The notes: generated from the sequence alone by a model not told the origin. DNA of 45,328 nt from CAYQEC01 sp964569015 (GCA_964569015.1 CAZMSN010000010.1:1-45328); one strand, 5' to 3'. Shown: positions 1 to 7,597, numbered from the stretch's first letter. Made by a program: numbers and translations.

Positions 1-27
1 ACTACCGACATCACGCCCGGTGCCTGA
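1..27 (+). CDS. possible C-terminal tail of a gene running in from the left
   Basis: Frame 1 is open from the first base to a TGA at 25-27, giving only eight residues (TTDITPGA). It could be the end of a gene that begins outside the window. It is too short to recognise and may be chance. Confidence 0.2.
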   Translation, partial: TTDITPGA

Positions 28-210
28 CCCCGTTGTCGTAGACGCCACCCGCGGACGTGCCGATACTGCGCACTCTCCGAAGTGGGCGTTACCGCGACAG
101 AGTTGCTGATCGGTGCGGCGGATGGCTGCTAGGTAGATCGCGGCCTGGCAGGCCACTGCCGCCAGTCGCTAGGTAGCGGTTCGATGGGTCGTGGCCGACA
201 CTCTCGGGAG

Positions 211-453
211 TCACCCCGGTTCGGGTTGGTCGATTCCATGTCGGCTGAGGGGTGTCTCGTAGGTGAGGATGTCCCCAGGCTGGCAGTCCAGCACGGCACA
301 GATTCCATCGAGTGTGGTGAAACGAATCGCCCTGGCCTTACCTGTTTTCAGTATCGAGAGATTGGCGATGGTGATGCCCACCCGCTCGGAAAGCTCGGTG
401 AGGCTCATGCCGCGATCGGCAAGGACCTTGTCGAGACCGATAGTGATTGGCAT
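211..453 (-). CDS. XRE/Cro-type helix-turn-helix regulator (YozG-like)
   Basis: An 80-residue protein that is almost entirely one Cro/C1-type HTH. The stretch MSLTELSERVGITIANLSILK (about residues 15-35) has the helix-turn-helix pattern, followed by the DGICAVLDCQPGDIL signature of the small YozG/HTH_26 class. I start it at the ATG at 453 rather than at a longer upstream frame, because that ATG lies one base after the stop of the DUF2975 gene, so the two are translationally coupled. XRE regulators paired with DUF2975 membrane proteins are a recurrent bacterial gene pair. The protein is the likely ligand of the palindrome over the operon promoter (1129-1168); this is inferred. Confidence 0.85.
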   Translation of the reverse strand: MPITIGLDKVLADRGMSLTELSERVGITIANLSILKTGKARAIRFTTLDGICAVLDCQPGDILTYETPLSRHGIDQPEPG

Positions 454-454
454 G

Positions 455-1129
455 TCAGATCGTCGATTCCTCGAACTTCCGCAGCCGGGCTGCCTCCGCA
501 AAGAACTCGGCCAGGCCGAGAACTCCAACACCCGCCAAGGCGGGCGTCCATACCGCCCATCCATATGAGACGCGGAGCCCAATATCGGCATCGAGTGTCC
601 GGTTGAGCAGCCACTGCATGAGAGCGAAGACAAGCGATGCGGCGATCAGAGCAACTGCGAGTCGGCGCACACGGCCTGGGTTCTGATCGGCGAACGGTTG
701 ACCGCTGAGGGCTGCCGCAATGATGTTCCGCATTGCGACAAGACCGACCCAAGCCAAGGCAAGTAGGCCGGCGGTAGCGCACACGACAATCAGGCGAGAG
801 TCCGTATCGTCTCGGGTCACCTCGATTGCGGCATGAACGACAGTGCCCGATCTCACAGTCTCGCTCTCGCGGCCTGCGATTGGGAAGTTGCCGAAGACCC
901 TGAGAACGCCGTCTTCACCAACCCCGATATAGCGCCCGTCTTCGAAGGTGATGGTCACGGGCTCGGTGACGGTTCCGCTCAGAGCGATGTCTCCTCGCCC
1001 CGCAACGGCTAGGGCTGCGATCGGGACCAGCACCACCAGGAGTATGAGAAGTCCCGTGAGTAGCAGCCGGACGATCCGATCAAGAATCCTGATGGTGGCA
1101 CCAGGTTCATATCCGTTGTCTTGTTCCAT
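455..1129 (-). CDS. DUF2975 membrane protein
   Basis: A 224-residue protein with about four hydrophobic segments: residues about 16-44, then after an extracytoplasmic stretch rich in beta-type residues, about 115-137, 160-180 and 190-210. The motif LSGQPFADQNPGRVRRLAV between the second and third segments is characteristic of DUF2975. The function of the family is not established. It is the first gene of an operon with the XRE regulator. The ATG at 1129 was chosen over an upstream in-frame start because TATCGT ends 8 nt before it and TTGATA lies 17 nt further up, so the message probably begins at or next to the ATG. The promoter is embedded in a perfect 15-bp inverted repeat. Confidence 0.8.
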   Translation of the reverse strand: MEQDNGYEPGATIRILDRIVRLLLTGLLILLVVLVPIAALAVAGRGDIALSGTVTEPVTITFEDGRYIGVGEDGVLRVFGNFPIAGRESETVRSGTVVHAAIEVTRDDTDSRLIVVCATAGLLALAWVGLVAMRNIIAAALSGQPFADQNPGRVRRLAVALIAASLVFALMQWLLNRTLDADIGLRVSYGWAVWTPALAGVGVLGLAEFFAEAARLRKFEESTI

Positions 1130-1168
1130 ATTGATAAACGATATCACGGGTCTTATCGTTTATCAATA
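1129..1168 (-). promoter_or_regulatory. palindromic operator enclosing the DUF2975-XRE promoter
   Basis: A perfect 15-bp inverted repeat (1129-1143 and 1154-1168, TATTGATAAACGATA and its complement) with a 10-bp spacer. On the minus strand one arm contains TTGATA (1166-1161) and the other TATCGT (1143-1138), exactly 17 bp apart, so the arms carry the -35 and -10 elements. It is strikingly AT-rich against its surroundings and its left end touches the start codon. Binding by the XRE protein would occlude the promoter; that is an inference. Confidence 0.75.
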
Positions 1169-1498
1169 AGAGATACACGACAGCCAAGCTCCCTTTACCG
1201 GGCATGTCTTCCGTTCTTCGGAAGCTTGGCCCACAGGTTGTTATCGAGGCGGCAGACGACCTCATAGGTCTCCGCCCTGCCCCAGACCCGGTCCACGCCT
1301 CTGCCGGATTAGAGGCTTTGGGGCAGCTAGAAGGGAAAGACAGTCCACGGACGATGACCCGACTGACGAGACACAACGCTTCCGTACAACTTTGTCGCCA
1401 CCCAGATCACCCACCGCCGCGAGCGATCTCGCGCACTCACCGCCGTCCTGGAACCGGCAATCCCGGAAACATCCGTATCTCACTCTCAGTGGCGGGAA
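1169..1498. other. gene-poor stretch
   Basis: Several short frames are open here on both strands, but none has a recognisable domain, a good ribosome site or a consistent start. I see no repeats or RNA structure I can support beyond the palindrome that borders it. Confidence 0.4.
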
Positions 1499-1948
1499 TC
1501 AATTGTCGTGGCATCGCTTGAACTTGAAGCCCGAGCCGCATGGACACGGGTCATTGCGCCCGACCTTCGGGCCACCTGACGAGGTGAATGGCCGGGTCCT
1601 GGCGCGAAGAAGCCGCTCTGACGCTCTCAGCGAGCCTTCTCGTTCGTCGAGGGTGCGTTCGCGAACGTCGAGTTCTTCCGCTCTGGCAACGAGCCGACGG
1701 TGCAGCTCGGAGGCGTATCCGGCTTCGAGCTCCGAGCCCGCGCTGGCGACCGCTCCGAGCTCGTGGACGATCAGCCTGGCGATGGCGCGTCCCATCGATA
1801 TCCCCAACGCGGCGCAGTAGCGTCGCCACGTAGCCCACATCGCAGCCGAAGCTGGCACCCGGACCATCTGCCAGGTCTCGGTGTGCCCGAGTTCGGACAG
1901 CAGCTTGCGGTCGATCCTCGCTAGCGTGCCACGGTCCAGGTCCATCAT
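1499..1948 (-). CDS. SEC-C motif protein
   Basis: A 149-residue protein. The last 20 residues form a SEC-C zinc-binding tail (NDPCPCGSGFKFKRCH), with Cys135, Cys137, Cys146 and His147 as metal ligands. The middle (about 60-125) is predicted helical and charged, with ARAEELDVRERTLDEREG suggesting a coiled coil. SEC-C tails occur on SecA and on many unrelated proteins, where they mediate protein or ribosome contacts, so the specific role is unknown. The start is one of two adjacent ATGs (1948 or 1945) behind a GAGGAAGG ribosome site. It lies inside the putative integrated element. Confidence 0.7.
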   Translation of the reverse strand: MMDLDRGTLARIDRKLLSELGHTETWQMVRVPASAAMWATWRRYCAALGISMGRAIARLIVHELGAVASAGSELEAGYASELHRRLVARAEELDVRERTLDEREGSLRASERLLRARTRPFTSSGGPKVGRNDPCPCGSGFKFKRCHDN

Positions 1949-2438
1949 TCCTTCCTCACCTGTCGACGTGTAGACATCCGGCAACTTGTTGCACGTGCGT
2001 GTGGTGTCGACAGGGTGCTGTGCGCGAAGTGCGTCGGAGTGGGCGCGGTGGCTGGTGAGATTGCGTCCATCGGTACGCGCATTCTTCGAGGTCTCTGAGG
2101 TGCGGCTTCGGTGGATTGGAGTTCGGTCTTCATCTCATCCTCTGGTATGCCTCCACATCGACCCTCCTCCGTCCGCCGTTGGACCGCAGGATTCGGCGGC
2201 GCCTCGAACGGCTCCCCGCTGCCCGTCTGTCAGTCGGTCATGCCGATCCCAACACCCACCATGGTGAGCCGGAATCCACCGACTGCGTGACTCGAGAGGA
2301 CCGGTCATCTCGTCTCGATAGCCCTCCACCCTTTCGTGCGAGTGTCAGCAACCCTCCAATTCGAGTGTCAGGGACCCTGTCAGGGCCCGCGACGCCGAGT
2401 TGGATTCTGCTGACAGGGTGGTTCGGGACACTCGCGCC
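1949..2438. other. intergenic stretch upstream of the integrase
   Basis: No convincing gene is visible. The only notable structure is the pair of direct repeats at 2339-2378. Element ends and integrase-binding sites commonly sit next to an integrase gene, so this stretch is a candidate for the attachment region. No attachment core can be identified without the other end of the element. Confidence 0.4.
2339..2386. repeat. direct repeats before the integrase gene
   Basis: Two 17-bp copies of CGAGTGTCAGvrACCCT, at 2339-2355 and 2362-2378, lie 23 bp apart. A partial third copy (TGTCAGGG, 2379-2386) abuts the second. They end about 50 bp before the integrase start. Plausible roles are arm-type binding sites for the integrase or excisionase, or terminal repeats left by an insertion sequence. 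Confidence 0.5.
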
Positions 2439-3572
2439 ATGGGGCACATTCGCCGAACAGACGGTGGCAGCTGGCAGGCTCGCTACCGGGACCCGACGGG
2501 TCGGGAGCGAGCTCGGAACTTTCCGAGGAAGATCGACGCCGAACGGTTCATGAACGTGATCGAGGCCGAGAAGCTGCGCGGCGAGTGGGTCGATCCCGAA
2601 GCCGGCAAGGTCACCGTTGCCGAGTTCTCGGAACGCTGGTTCGCCACCACTGTGGCGCTGAAACCGAAGACCCGGGCCGGCTACCGTTCTCTGCTCGACT
2701 CGCGCATCCTCCCCTACCTCGGACACCTTCAGCTCCGTCGGGTTGACCCGCTTGTCGTTCGAGAGTGGGTGGCGGAATTGTTGGAGGCGGGCATCTCGCC
2801 CTCGCGGATCCGTCAGGCCCGCAACGTCATCCATGCCGTGTTCGGACTCGCCCAGGAGGCCTCCCTGATCGTCCGCAACCCCGTCGAAAGGGTCAAGACC
2901 CCGCCGCTACCGACCAGCGAACGCCGGTACCTCACGCCCGCCCAGGTGCGGCAACTCGCCGCCTTCATGCCCGGTCGCTACGACGTTCTCACCTACATCC
3001 TCGCCTACACAGGGATTCGATTCGGGGAAGCAGCGGCACTCCGACGATCCCGATGCGATGTGGCGACGTCCCGGCTCCACATCGCCGAGTCCCTCGCCGA
3101 GGTTGCCGGCGACCTCCACTTCGGGTCAACCAAGACGCACCGGCGGCGAGCCGTGGTCATGCCGGCCACCATCCGGGATCTCCTGGCGGAGCACCTCGAC
3201 ACCGTCGACCAGAGGCCGGAGGCTCTCGTCTTCACCTCTCCAACGGGCCGACCGCTGCGCTACTCCAACTTCCGCAACCGTATCTGGAGGCCGGCCACCG
3301 AGGCGGCCGGCCTCCACGACCTCGACGTTCACGAACTGCGCCACACCGCCGCCTCGCTGATGATCAGAGCCGGCGCCGACCCCAAACTCATCCAGACCCA
3401 ACTGGGCCATGCTTCGATCACGATCACATACAACGTGTACGGCCATCTCTTTCCCGATCGTCTCGACGAACTCGCCGACCAGCTCGACCGGCTGATCCTC
3501 GAAAGACAAGAAGGCAAGCCCAGCCACCGTCGGGCCAGAGATCGGGACGAAGGCCTCGGTCGATCGATCTGA
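2439..3572 (+). CDS. tyrosine recombinase / phage-type integrase
   Basis: A 377-residue site-specific recombinase. It has an N-terminal arm-binding segment (GSWQARYRDPTGRERAR), a SAM-like core-binding domain (about 55-150) and a C-terminal catalytic domain. The catalytic set is complete: Arg194 (TGIRFGE), Lys232 (STKTHRRR), His298 and Arg301 (HELRH), His324 (LGHAS) and the nucleophile Tyr334 (VYGHLF). The length and layout match actinophage and integrative-element integrases. The start is the ATG at 2439, whose product begins GHIRRTDGGSW as is usual for the family. An intact integrase next to a toxin-antitoxin-like pair and a tRNA-like sequence supports an integrated element occupying the left end of the window. 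Confidence 0.95.
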   Translation: MGHIRRTDGGSWQARYRDPTGRERARNFPRKIDAERFMNVIEAEKLRGEWVDPEAGKVTVAEFSERWFATTVALKPKTRAGYRSLLDSRILPYLGHLQLRRVDPLVVREWVAELLEAGISPSRIRQARNVIHAVFGLAQEASLIVRNPVERVKTPPLPTSERRYLTPAQVRQLAAFMPGRYDVLTYILAYTGIRFGEAAALRRSRCDVATSRLHIAESLAEVAGDLHFGSTKTHRRRAVVMPATIRDLLAEHLDTVDQRPEALVFTSPTGRPLRYSNFRNRIWRPATEAAGLHDLDVHELRHTAASLMIRAGADPKLIQTQLGHASITITYNVYGHLFPDRLDELADQLDRLILERQEGKPSHRRARDRDEGLGRSI

Positions 3573-3598
3573 CGGTCGGTCGAATCAAGGACTCAGCT

Positions 3599-3657
3599 TT
3601 GCCAACTCTCTTGGGCAATCGCCTATCATTATTGGCACGTGCCTAATATAGTTGGCA
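3599..3657 (+). promoter_or_regulatory. promoter with phased TTGGCA operator repeats
   Basis: Three direct TTGG(G)CA copies begin at 3611, 3632 and 3652 (steps of 21 and 20 bp, two helical turns). An inverted TGCCAACT (3600-3607) mirrors AGTTGGCA (3650-3657). GGCACGTGCC (3634-3643) is a perfect palindrome. A -35 TTGCCA (3599-3604) and a -10 TATCAT (3624-3629) fit with a 19-bp spacer, placing the transcript start about at the GTG at 3639. Autoregulation by the winged-helix domain of the following gene is likely but inferred. Confidence 0.5.
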
Positions 3658-4256
3658 TAGTGAATCTGACTCATCCCCTCTCATCGCTCATCCCAAGCCT
3701 CGCAGGTCCGGTACTCGAGGTGCTCGCCCACACCACAAGACCGCTGACTGGCCGCGAGGTACAGCGTCTCCTGCCTCGAGACGCAAGCCAGCAGGGCGTG
3801 CAGAATGTTCTCGATGACTTGAGCGCTCACGGACTCGTCACCCAGATGCAGGCGGGAAACGCAGTCTTGAACAGCCTCAACAGAGACCACATCCTGGCCC
3901 CCTTCGTAATCCGGATCGCCGACTTGAGAGACGAACTCCTGAGAGACCTCGCCGCCATCGTCGCCGAGGAGGCTCCCTGGGCCATCAGGGCGATCCTCTT
4001 CGGCTCCCTGGCGAGAGGCGAAGCCGACGAGAAGAGCGACATCGACCTGCTACTCGTCTGGGGCGACACGGTCACCGAGGAAGAGGCATCTCCCGGCGAG
4101 GACATCTCCTCTCGTGTCCAAAGGCTGACCGGAAACCCTTGCCGTATCCTGTACTACACCACCAGCGGGTTTGCGGCCCTCCCCGACAGAGCACCGGATC
4201 TGCACGCTGCGCTCACCACAGAAGGGATCGACTTGCTGGCACCGGCAGCCAGTTGA
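3639..4256 (+). CDS. winged-helix / minimal nucleotidyltransferase fusion (MntA-type antitoxin)
   Basis: A 205-residue protein with two parts. Residues about 10-85 look like a winged HTH (PLTGREVQRLLPRDASQQGVQ... LSAHGLVTQ). Residues about 105-200 are a minimal nucleotidyltransferase with the GSX10DXD signature (Gly122, Ser123, Asp134, Asp136 in FGSLARGEADEKSDIDL). In HepT-MntA modules the nucleotidyltransferase is the antitoxin and modifies the HEPN partner by adding AMP; that activity here is inferred from the family. The stop TGA overlaps the ATG of the HEPN gene (TGATG), so the pair is coupled. The start is GTG 3639 or GTG 3660; the nearby promoter favours the first, possibly leaderless. 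Confidence 0.8.
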   Translation: MPNIVGIVNLTHPLSSLIPSLAGPVLEVLAHTTRPLTGREVQRLLPRDASQQGVQNVLDDLSAHGLVTQMQAGNAVLNSLNRDHILAPFVIRIADLRDELLRDLAAIVAEEAPWAIRAILFGSLARGEADEKSDIDLLLVWGDTVTEEEASPGEDISSRVQRLTGNPCRILYYTTSGFAALPDRAPDLHAALTTEGIDLLAPAAS

Positions 4257-4660
4257 TGGCTAAGAAGTCCACCCGCACCCGACGCTGCGACCGTCAAGAT
4301 GCAGCGCAGCGGCACGACCAGGCGAAGGCCTTCGCCGAGGTAGCCGAGCTCGATCCACTCTCCGCCGACGGTCCGACGAGGTCGGCAGCGGTCAGCAACG
4401 CCGTCCTGTCGGGTATCGCTGCGGCCGATGCGATCTGCTGTCGTCGCCTCGGACGTCACTCCGTCGGTGACGATCACCAGCAAGCGCTGACCCTCCTGGA
4501 GGAGGCCGGAGATGTGGGTCGGGCAGCCCGGGGCCATCTGGCGACCCTCTTGTCCATCAAGAACAAGGCCCATTACGAAGGCGAAGATCCCTCGGTCGCC
4601 GAGGCCAAGCGGGCGATTCGTGCGATGCGGTCCATACTCGAGCTTGCGGCAACAGCCTGA
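4256..4660 (+). CDS. HEPN-domain protein, probable toxin partner
   Basis: A 134-residue, mostly helical protein with a basic N-terminus. The segment ICCRRLGRHSVGDDHQQAL and the downstream LLSIKNKAHYEGED (KNKAHY at 102-107) correspond to the conserved helices of HEPN proteins paired with minimal nucleotidyltransferases. The family's usual RNase motif is Rx4-6H with a nearby Tyr that can be AMPylated. Here His106 and Tyr107 are adjacent, so this is a divergent version, closer to the KTRAEY type. Its one-base overlap with the preceding gene and its position in the element support a toxin-antitoxin or stabilisation function. Whether it cleaves RNA cannot be told from sequence. Confidence 0.75.
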   Translation: MAKKSTRTRRCDRQDAAQRHDQAKAFAEVAELDPLSADGPTRSAAVSNAVLSGIAAADAICCRRLGRHSVGDDHQQALTLLEEAGDVGRAARGHLATLLSIKNKAHYEGEDPSVAEAKRAIRAMRSILELAATA

Positions 4661-5059
4661 GGATTCGCCGGCTGCACCCGCACCAGAAGCCCTGCGCCTG
4701 CGAATCACGCGGACTCTCCGCGGACTCCCGGTCGCGCAACCCCTGGTCAGGCCACTGAAACTACCGGTCTGAAAAACCGGAGGTCGCCGGATCGATGCCG
4801 GCCCTGACCACCACCGGGAACCCCCACTCGCGCTGAGCGCTCTCGTTCGCACCAGCCGGCTCACATGCGCCGCAGAGTGACGAGTCCGTCCGCCAATCCC
4901 AGATCGCTCAAGGCGCGAAACCGCGACTTGGTGAGAACCGACGCCGCGATGCGGAAACGTCAGGAGTGTGGAGAGTGACGCCTCCGCTATGCGCGCCTCG
5001 ATCACCGAGCCCGAGCGCTTGTCGGTGGTCCTTGGAACGGAGCCCCCAGGACCGCCGAG
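4661..5059. other. element boundary region without protein genes
   Basis: No credible coding frame is present. The stretch contains the tRNA-Phe-like sequence at 4745-4813. From about 4814 to 5059 I see only degraded-looking sequence before the convergent end of the nitronate monooxygenase-like gene. Confidence 0.5.
4745..4813 (+). tRNA. tRNA-Phe(GAA)-like gene lacking a D-arm
   Basis: A 7-bp acceptor stem (4745-4751 with 4803-4809), discriminator A4810 and encoded CCA (4811-4813) are all present. The anticodon stem is a perfect 5 bp (4764-4768/4776-4780) around the loop CTGAAAA, with anticodon GAA. The variable loop is AGGTC. The T-stem is a perfect 5 bp (4786-4790/4798-4802), but its loop is ATCGATG instead of TTCGANN. 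Only 12 nt (4752-4763) separate the acceptor and anticodon stems, too few for a D-arm. It is either a D-arm-deleted tRNA relic or an attachment site regenerated from the 3' part of tRNA-Phe. The intact acceptor pairing argues against a simple 3' fragment. Confidence 0.5.
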
Positions 5060-6487
5060 CTACCCATTCGGGAGCAGGTAGTCGATGACATCGGCCGCTG
5101 TGTAGGTGTCGGCGCCGGGCGGCAGGAAGCGAGCCACGTCGGCGACGTCGTCACCCGAGGTGACCAGCCGGCCCTCCGATTCCCCCGTCCCGCGGATCTG
5201 GCCCAGCCCGACGTTCGCCATGAGCGCGTTGCACAGGCACTTGCGGCCGACCATCTCCTCCTCGGAGCCGCCCTTGCGTATGAACGCGGCCTTGGGCTCT
5301 GCGGGACAGCGCCAGCCGAGGCTGCCATCTTCACGCCGGTACCCGGTGCGGAGATAGCCGAGGTCGCAGACGCGATTCCGCTTCTCGTACTCGATGGACT
5401 CCGAGAGGGTCCCCTCGATCCGGACCACCTTGAACGGGAAGCCGGTCGGCGACGCCACCGGGTCGGTGAAGACTCGGGCGCGCTTCTCCTGGCTCAACTT
5501 GAGCACGTCCCGTTTCACATCGTCCTCGAACTCCGATTCCTCGCAGTAGGCGAAGGCGGTGCCCACCTGCACGCCGGCCGCCCCCATCTCAAGGGCTTCG
5601 CTCACCTTCTCCGGCTCGGCGCGTGATCCGGCGAGCCAGAAGGGCAGACCGAGCTCCCTGATGGCTTCGAGGTCCGGAATATCCCGCTCTCCGTAGAGCG
5701 GCTCGCCTTCCTCCGTGAGCTGGAGGCGCCCGCGAGGTGGCGCATTGTGACCACCGGCCGACGGACCCTCTACGACGAAGCCGTCCACGCCGGGAACGGT
5801 CTTGCGGGCCAGCATCGTTGCGAGAACGTGCGAGGAGATGATGGCGAGGAATCTCGGCCGCTTGACGGGAGGCAACGGCTCGCCGGCGTATTCGGCCGGA
5901 TCGAAGCGAGTTACGAACTCCGCGCCGGGCTCGGCGCCTTTCACGTCGAGTCTCTGCTCTGCCGAGCGCCCCCGAGCCAGTCGATCGAGGAACCCGGGAA
6001 TCGCCTTCGGGATGCCGGCGCCCATGAAGATGTAGTCCACCCCGGCGAGCATGGCGCCGTACAGCGACGGCAGCGTGGGAAGCTGGATCTTCTCCAGGAA
6101 GTTGATCCCCACCGGATTGCCGTGCCTCTCCTTGGCGAGGAACACCTCGACGAAATTGGAGGCCACGAACAGATCCAAGAGACGCTGCGAGGGCTCCGGC
6201 CGGGGCACCGGCTTGGCCTTGAACGGGGCGGTGTCGGGCTTGCCCCCGCGCACGAAGTAGCGGTCGAGGATACGATCGGCAACGCCGGCGATCGGCAGCG
6301 CACGAAGAGCACGACGGACGTGACCTTTGAGGTCGCCCAATTGCAGGCGACGCACGAGGATGGTGTCGATGCCCGTGCCCGACACGACGCCGAGTTGGCC
6401 CGTGGCGGAGACGGCACTCGCGAGCCGCCACCCGGAGACTCCCACCCCCATGCCGCCCTGGATGATCACCGGGAGAACGCGGGGCAT
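5060..6487 (-). CDS. nitronate monooxygenase / 2-nitropropane dioxygenase family protein
   Basis: A 475-residue FMN-dependent TIM-barrel protein of the NMO/FabK-like superfamily. The N-terminus has IIQGGMGVGVSGWRLA, the phosphate-binding region includes GPSAGGHNAPPRG, and the C-terminal half has FWLAGSRAEP and GAAGVQVGTAFAYCEES. The family oxidises nitronates or reduces enoyl groups. This long version has a Cys-containing C-terminal extension (CDLGYLRTGYR, GWRCPAEP, GRKCLCNALMANVGL) seen in a subfamily of unassigned activity, so the substrate is unknown. The start ATG is preceded by TAGCAT with a 6-nt gap, suggesting a leaderless message. It is divergent from the ROK kinase gene. Confidence 0.85.
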   Translation of the reverse strand: MPRVLPVIIQGGMGVGVSGWRLASAVSATGQLGVVSGTGIDTILVRRLQLGDLKGHVRRALRALPIAGVADRILDRYFVRGGKPDTAPFKAKPVPRPEPSQRLLDLFVASNFVEVFLAKERHGNPVGINFLEKIQLPTLPSLYGAMLAGVDYIFMGAGIPKAIPGFLDRLARGRSAEQRLDVKGAEPGAEFVTRFDPAEYAGEPLPPVKRPRFLAIISSHVLATMLARKTVPGVDGFVVEGPSAGGHNAPPRGRLQLTEEGEPLYGERDIPDLEAIRELGLPFWLAGSRAEPEKVSEALEMGAAGVQVGTAFAYCEESEFEDDVKRDVLKLSQEKRARVFTDPVASPTGFPFKVVRIEGTLSESIEYEKRNRVCDLGYLRTGYRREDGSLGWRCPAEPKAAFIRKGGSEEEMVGRKCLCNALMANVGLGQIRGTGESEGRLVTSGDDVADVARFLPPGADTYTAADVIDYLLPNG

Positions 6488-6493
6488 ACGTGC

Positions 6494-6499
6494 ATGCTA
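6494..6499 (-). promoter_or_regulatory. -10 element TAGCAT of the nitronate monooxygenase gene
   Basis: TAGCAT on the minus strand ends 6 nt before the ATG at 6487. There is no ribosome site between, which fits a leaderless start. Confidence 0.5.
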
Positions 6500-6571
6500 G
6501 GTGTGCCGCCGCCGTTCCGAGTCGGATATCGGCGGGAGAATCCACCCTGAATCCAAAGGAACCTGAGTCCG

Positions 6572-6577
6572 TATACT
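6572..6577 (+). promoter_or_regulatory. possible -10 element TATACT of the ROK kinase gene
   Basis: TATACT is close to consensus and would start a transcript near 6584. That leaves a short leader containing the GGAG ribosome site used by the GTG at 6631. No clear -35 is seen. Confidence 0.35.
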
Positions 6578-6630
6578 GTCGCGACCCCAGAACCGGCAAG
6601 TCCCTCGTGGAGAAGCCTTTCGGAGTACGA

Positions 6631-7566
6631 GTGAACGACGACGCACCCATCACCACGGAGCCCCTCTTCGGTGGTATCGAGGCCGGGGGCACCAAGTTTG
6701 TATGCGTGGTAGGAACGGGACCCGACGACGTGAGGGCCCAAACCCGCATCGACACCACCAGCCCCCGTCCCACGATCGATCAGGCGATCCGATTCTTCCG
6801 AGAGGTCCACGCATCCGGCGTCGCAGTCGCCGCCATGGGGATCGCCTCGTTCGGCCCTGTCGAGCTTCGGAGGAGTGAAGCCACCTACGGCTTCATCACC
6901 CAGACCCCAAAACCGCACTGGTCCGACACCGACATGGTCGGACCGTTTGCGGCCGCCCTCGAGGTTCCGATCGGCTTCGACACCGACGTCAACGCTGCCG
7001 CCCTCGCCGAATGGCGGTGGGGCGCCACCCGTGGCCTCGGTACCTTTGTCTACATCACCGTCGGGACCGGGATCGGAGGCGGCGTCGTCGCCAACGGCGG
7101 GACGATCCACGGCATGGTGCACCCTGAGATGGGCCACGTGCTCGTTCCCCGTCAGGAGGGCGACACCTACAAAGGTGGCTGCCCGTACCACGGGAACTGC
7201 CTGGAGGGCATGGCGAGCGGTGTGGCGATCAGCGAGCGATGGGGCCGGCCCGCCGAGGAACTCGAGGGACGAACCCTCACCAAGGCTGTCGAGATGGAAG
7301 CCGGCTACCTGGCATCAGGGCTCCGCAACATCGTCTACTCGGTCGCGCCGGAGCGCATCGTGCTCGGGGGCGGGGTCGCCGCGATGCCGGGCCTGATCCC
7401 GCGTCTCCGCGAGAAGCTCATCGAACGGCTCAACGGCTACCCGGGACTTCCCGAGCACAACAGTGACGACTTCGTCGTACCGGCCCAACTCGGCTCGGGA
7501 GCCGGTTCGGCGGGCTCAATCGCCCTTGCCGAGATCGCCCTCCTGCACGACCGCGCCCGACACTGA
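6631..7566 (+). CDS. ROK-family sugar kinase, fructokinase-like
   Basis: A 311-residue ATP-dependent sugar kinase of the ROK family. The N-terminal phosphate loop is GGIEAGGTKFVCVVG; the sugar-binding and catalytic region contains GFDTDVNAAALAEWRWG (Asp as base) and TVGTGIGGG. The ROK zinc segment is HVLVPRQEGD...GGCPYHGNCLEG. The GHVLVPRQEGD version is typical of ROK fructokinases (fructose to fructose-6-phosphate), so fructose is the best guess for substrate. I chose GTG 6631 because GGAG lies six bases before it and the product then begins a few residues ahead of the conserved strand; GTG 6607 is an alternative. No sugar transporter is adjacent. Confidence 0.88.
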   Translation: MNDDAPITTEPLFGGIEAGGTKFVCVVGTGPDDVRAQTRIDTTSPRPTIDQAIRFFREVHASGVAVAAMGIASFGPVELRRSEATYGFITQTPKPHWSDTDMVGPFAAALEVPIGFDTDVNAAALAEWRWGATRGLGTFVYITVGTGIGGGVVANGGTIHGMVHPEMGHVLVPRQEGDTYKGGCPYHGNCLEGMASGVAISERWGRPAEELEGRTLTKAVEMEAGYLASGLRNIVYSVAPERIVLGGGVAAMPGLIPRLREKLIERLNGYPGLPEHNSDDFVVPAQLGSGAGSAGSIALAEIALLHDRARH

Positions 7567-7597
7567 CCATCTCCGGCGAATCAGGTGCCGAGTCCGT

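Noticed and set aside
1204..1521. A 105-codon plus-strand frame
   Set aside because: It has no domain, no ribosome site, and its end overlaps the conserved SEC-C tail on the other strand.
4154..5005. A 283-codon minus-strand frame across the HEPN gene and the tRNA-like sequence
   Set aside because: It is antisense to the coupled MNT-HEPN pair and has no recognisable domain.
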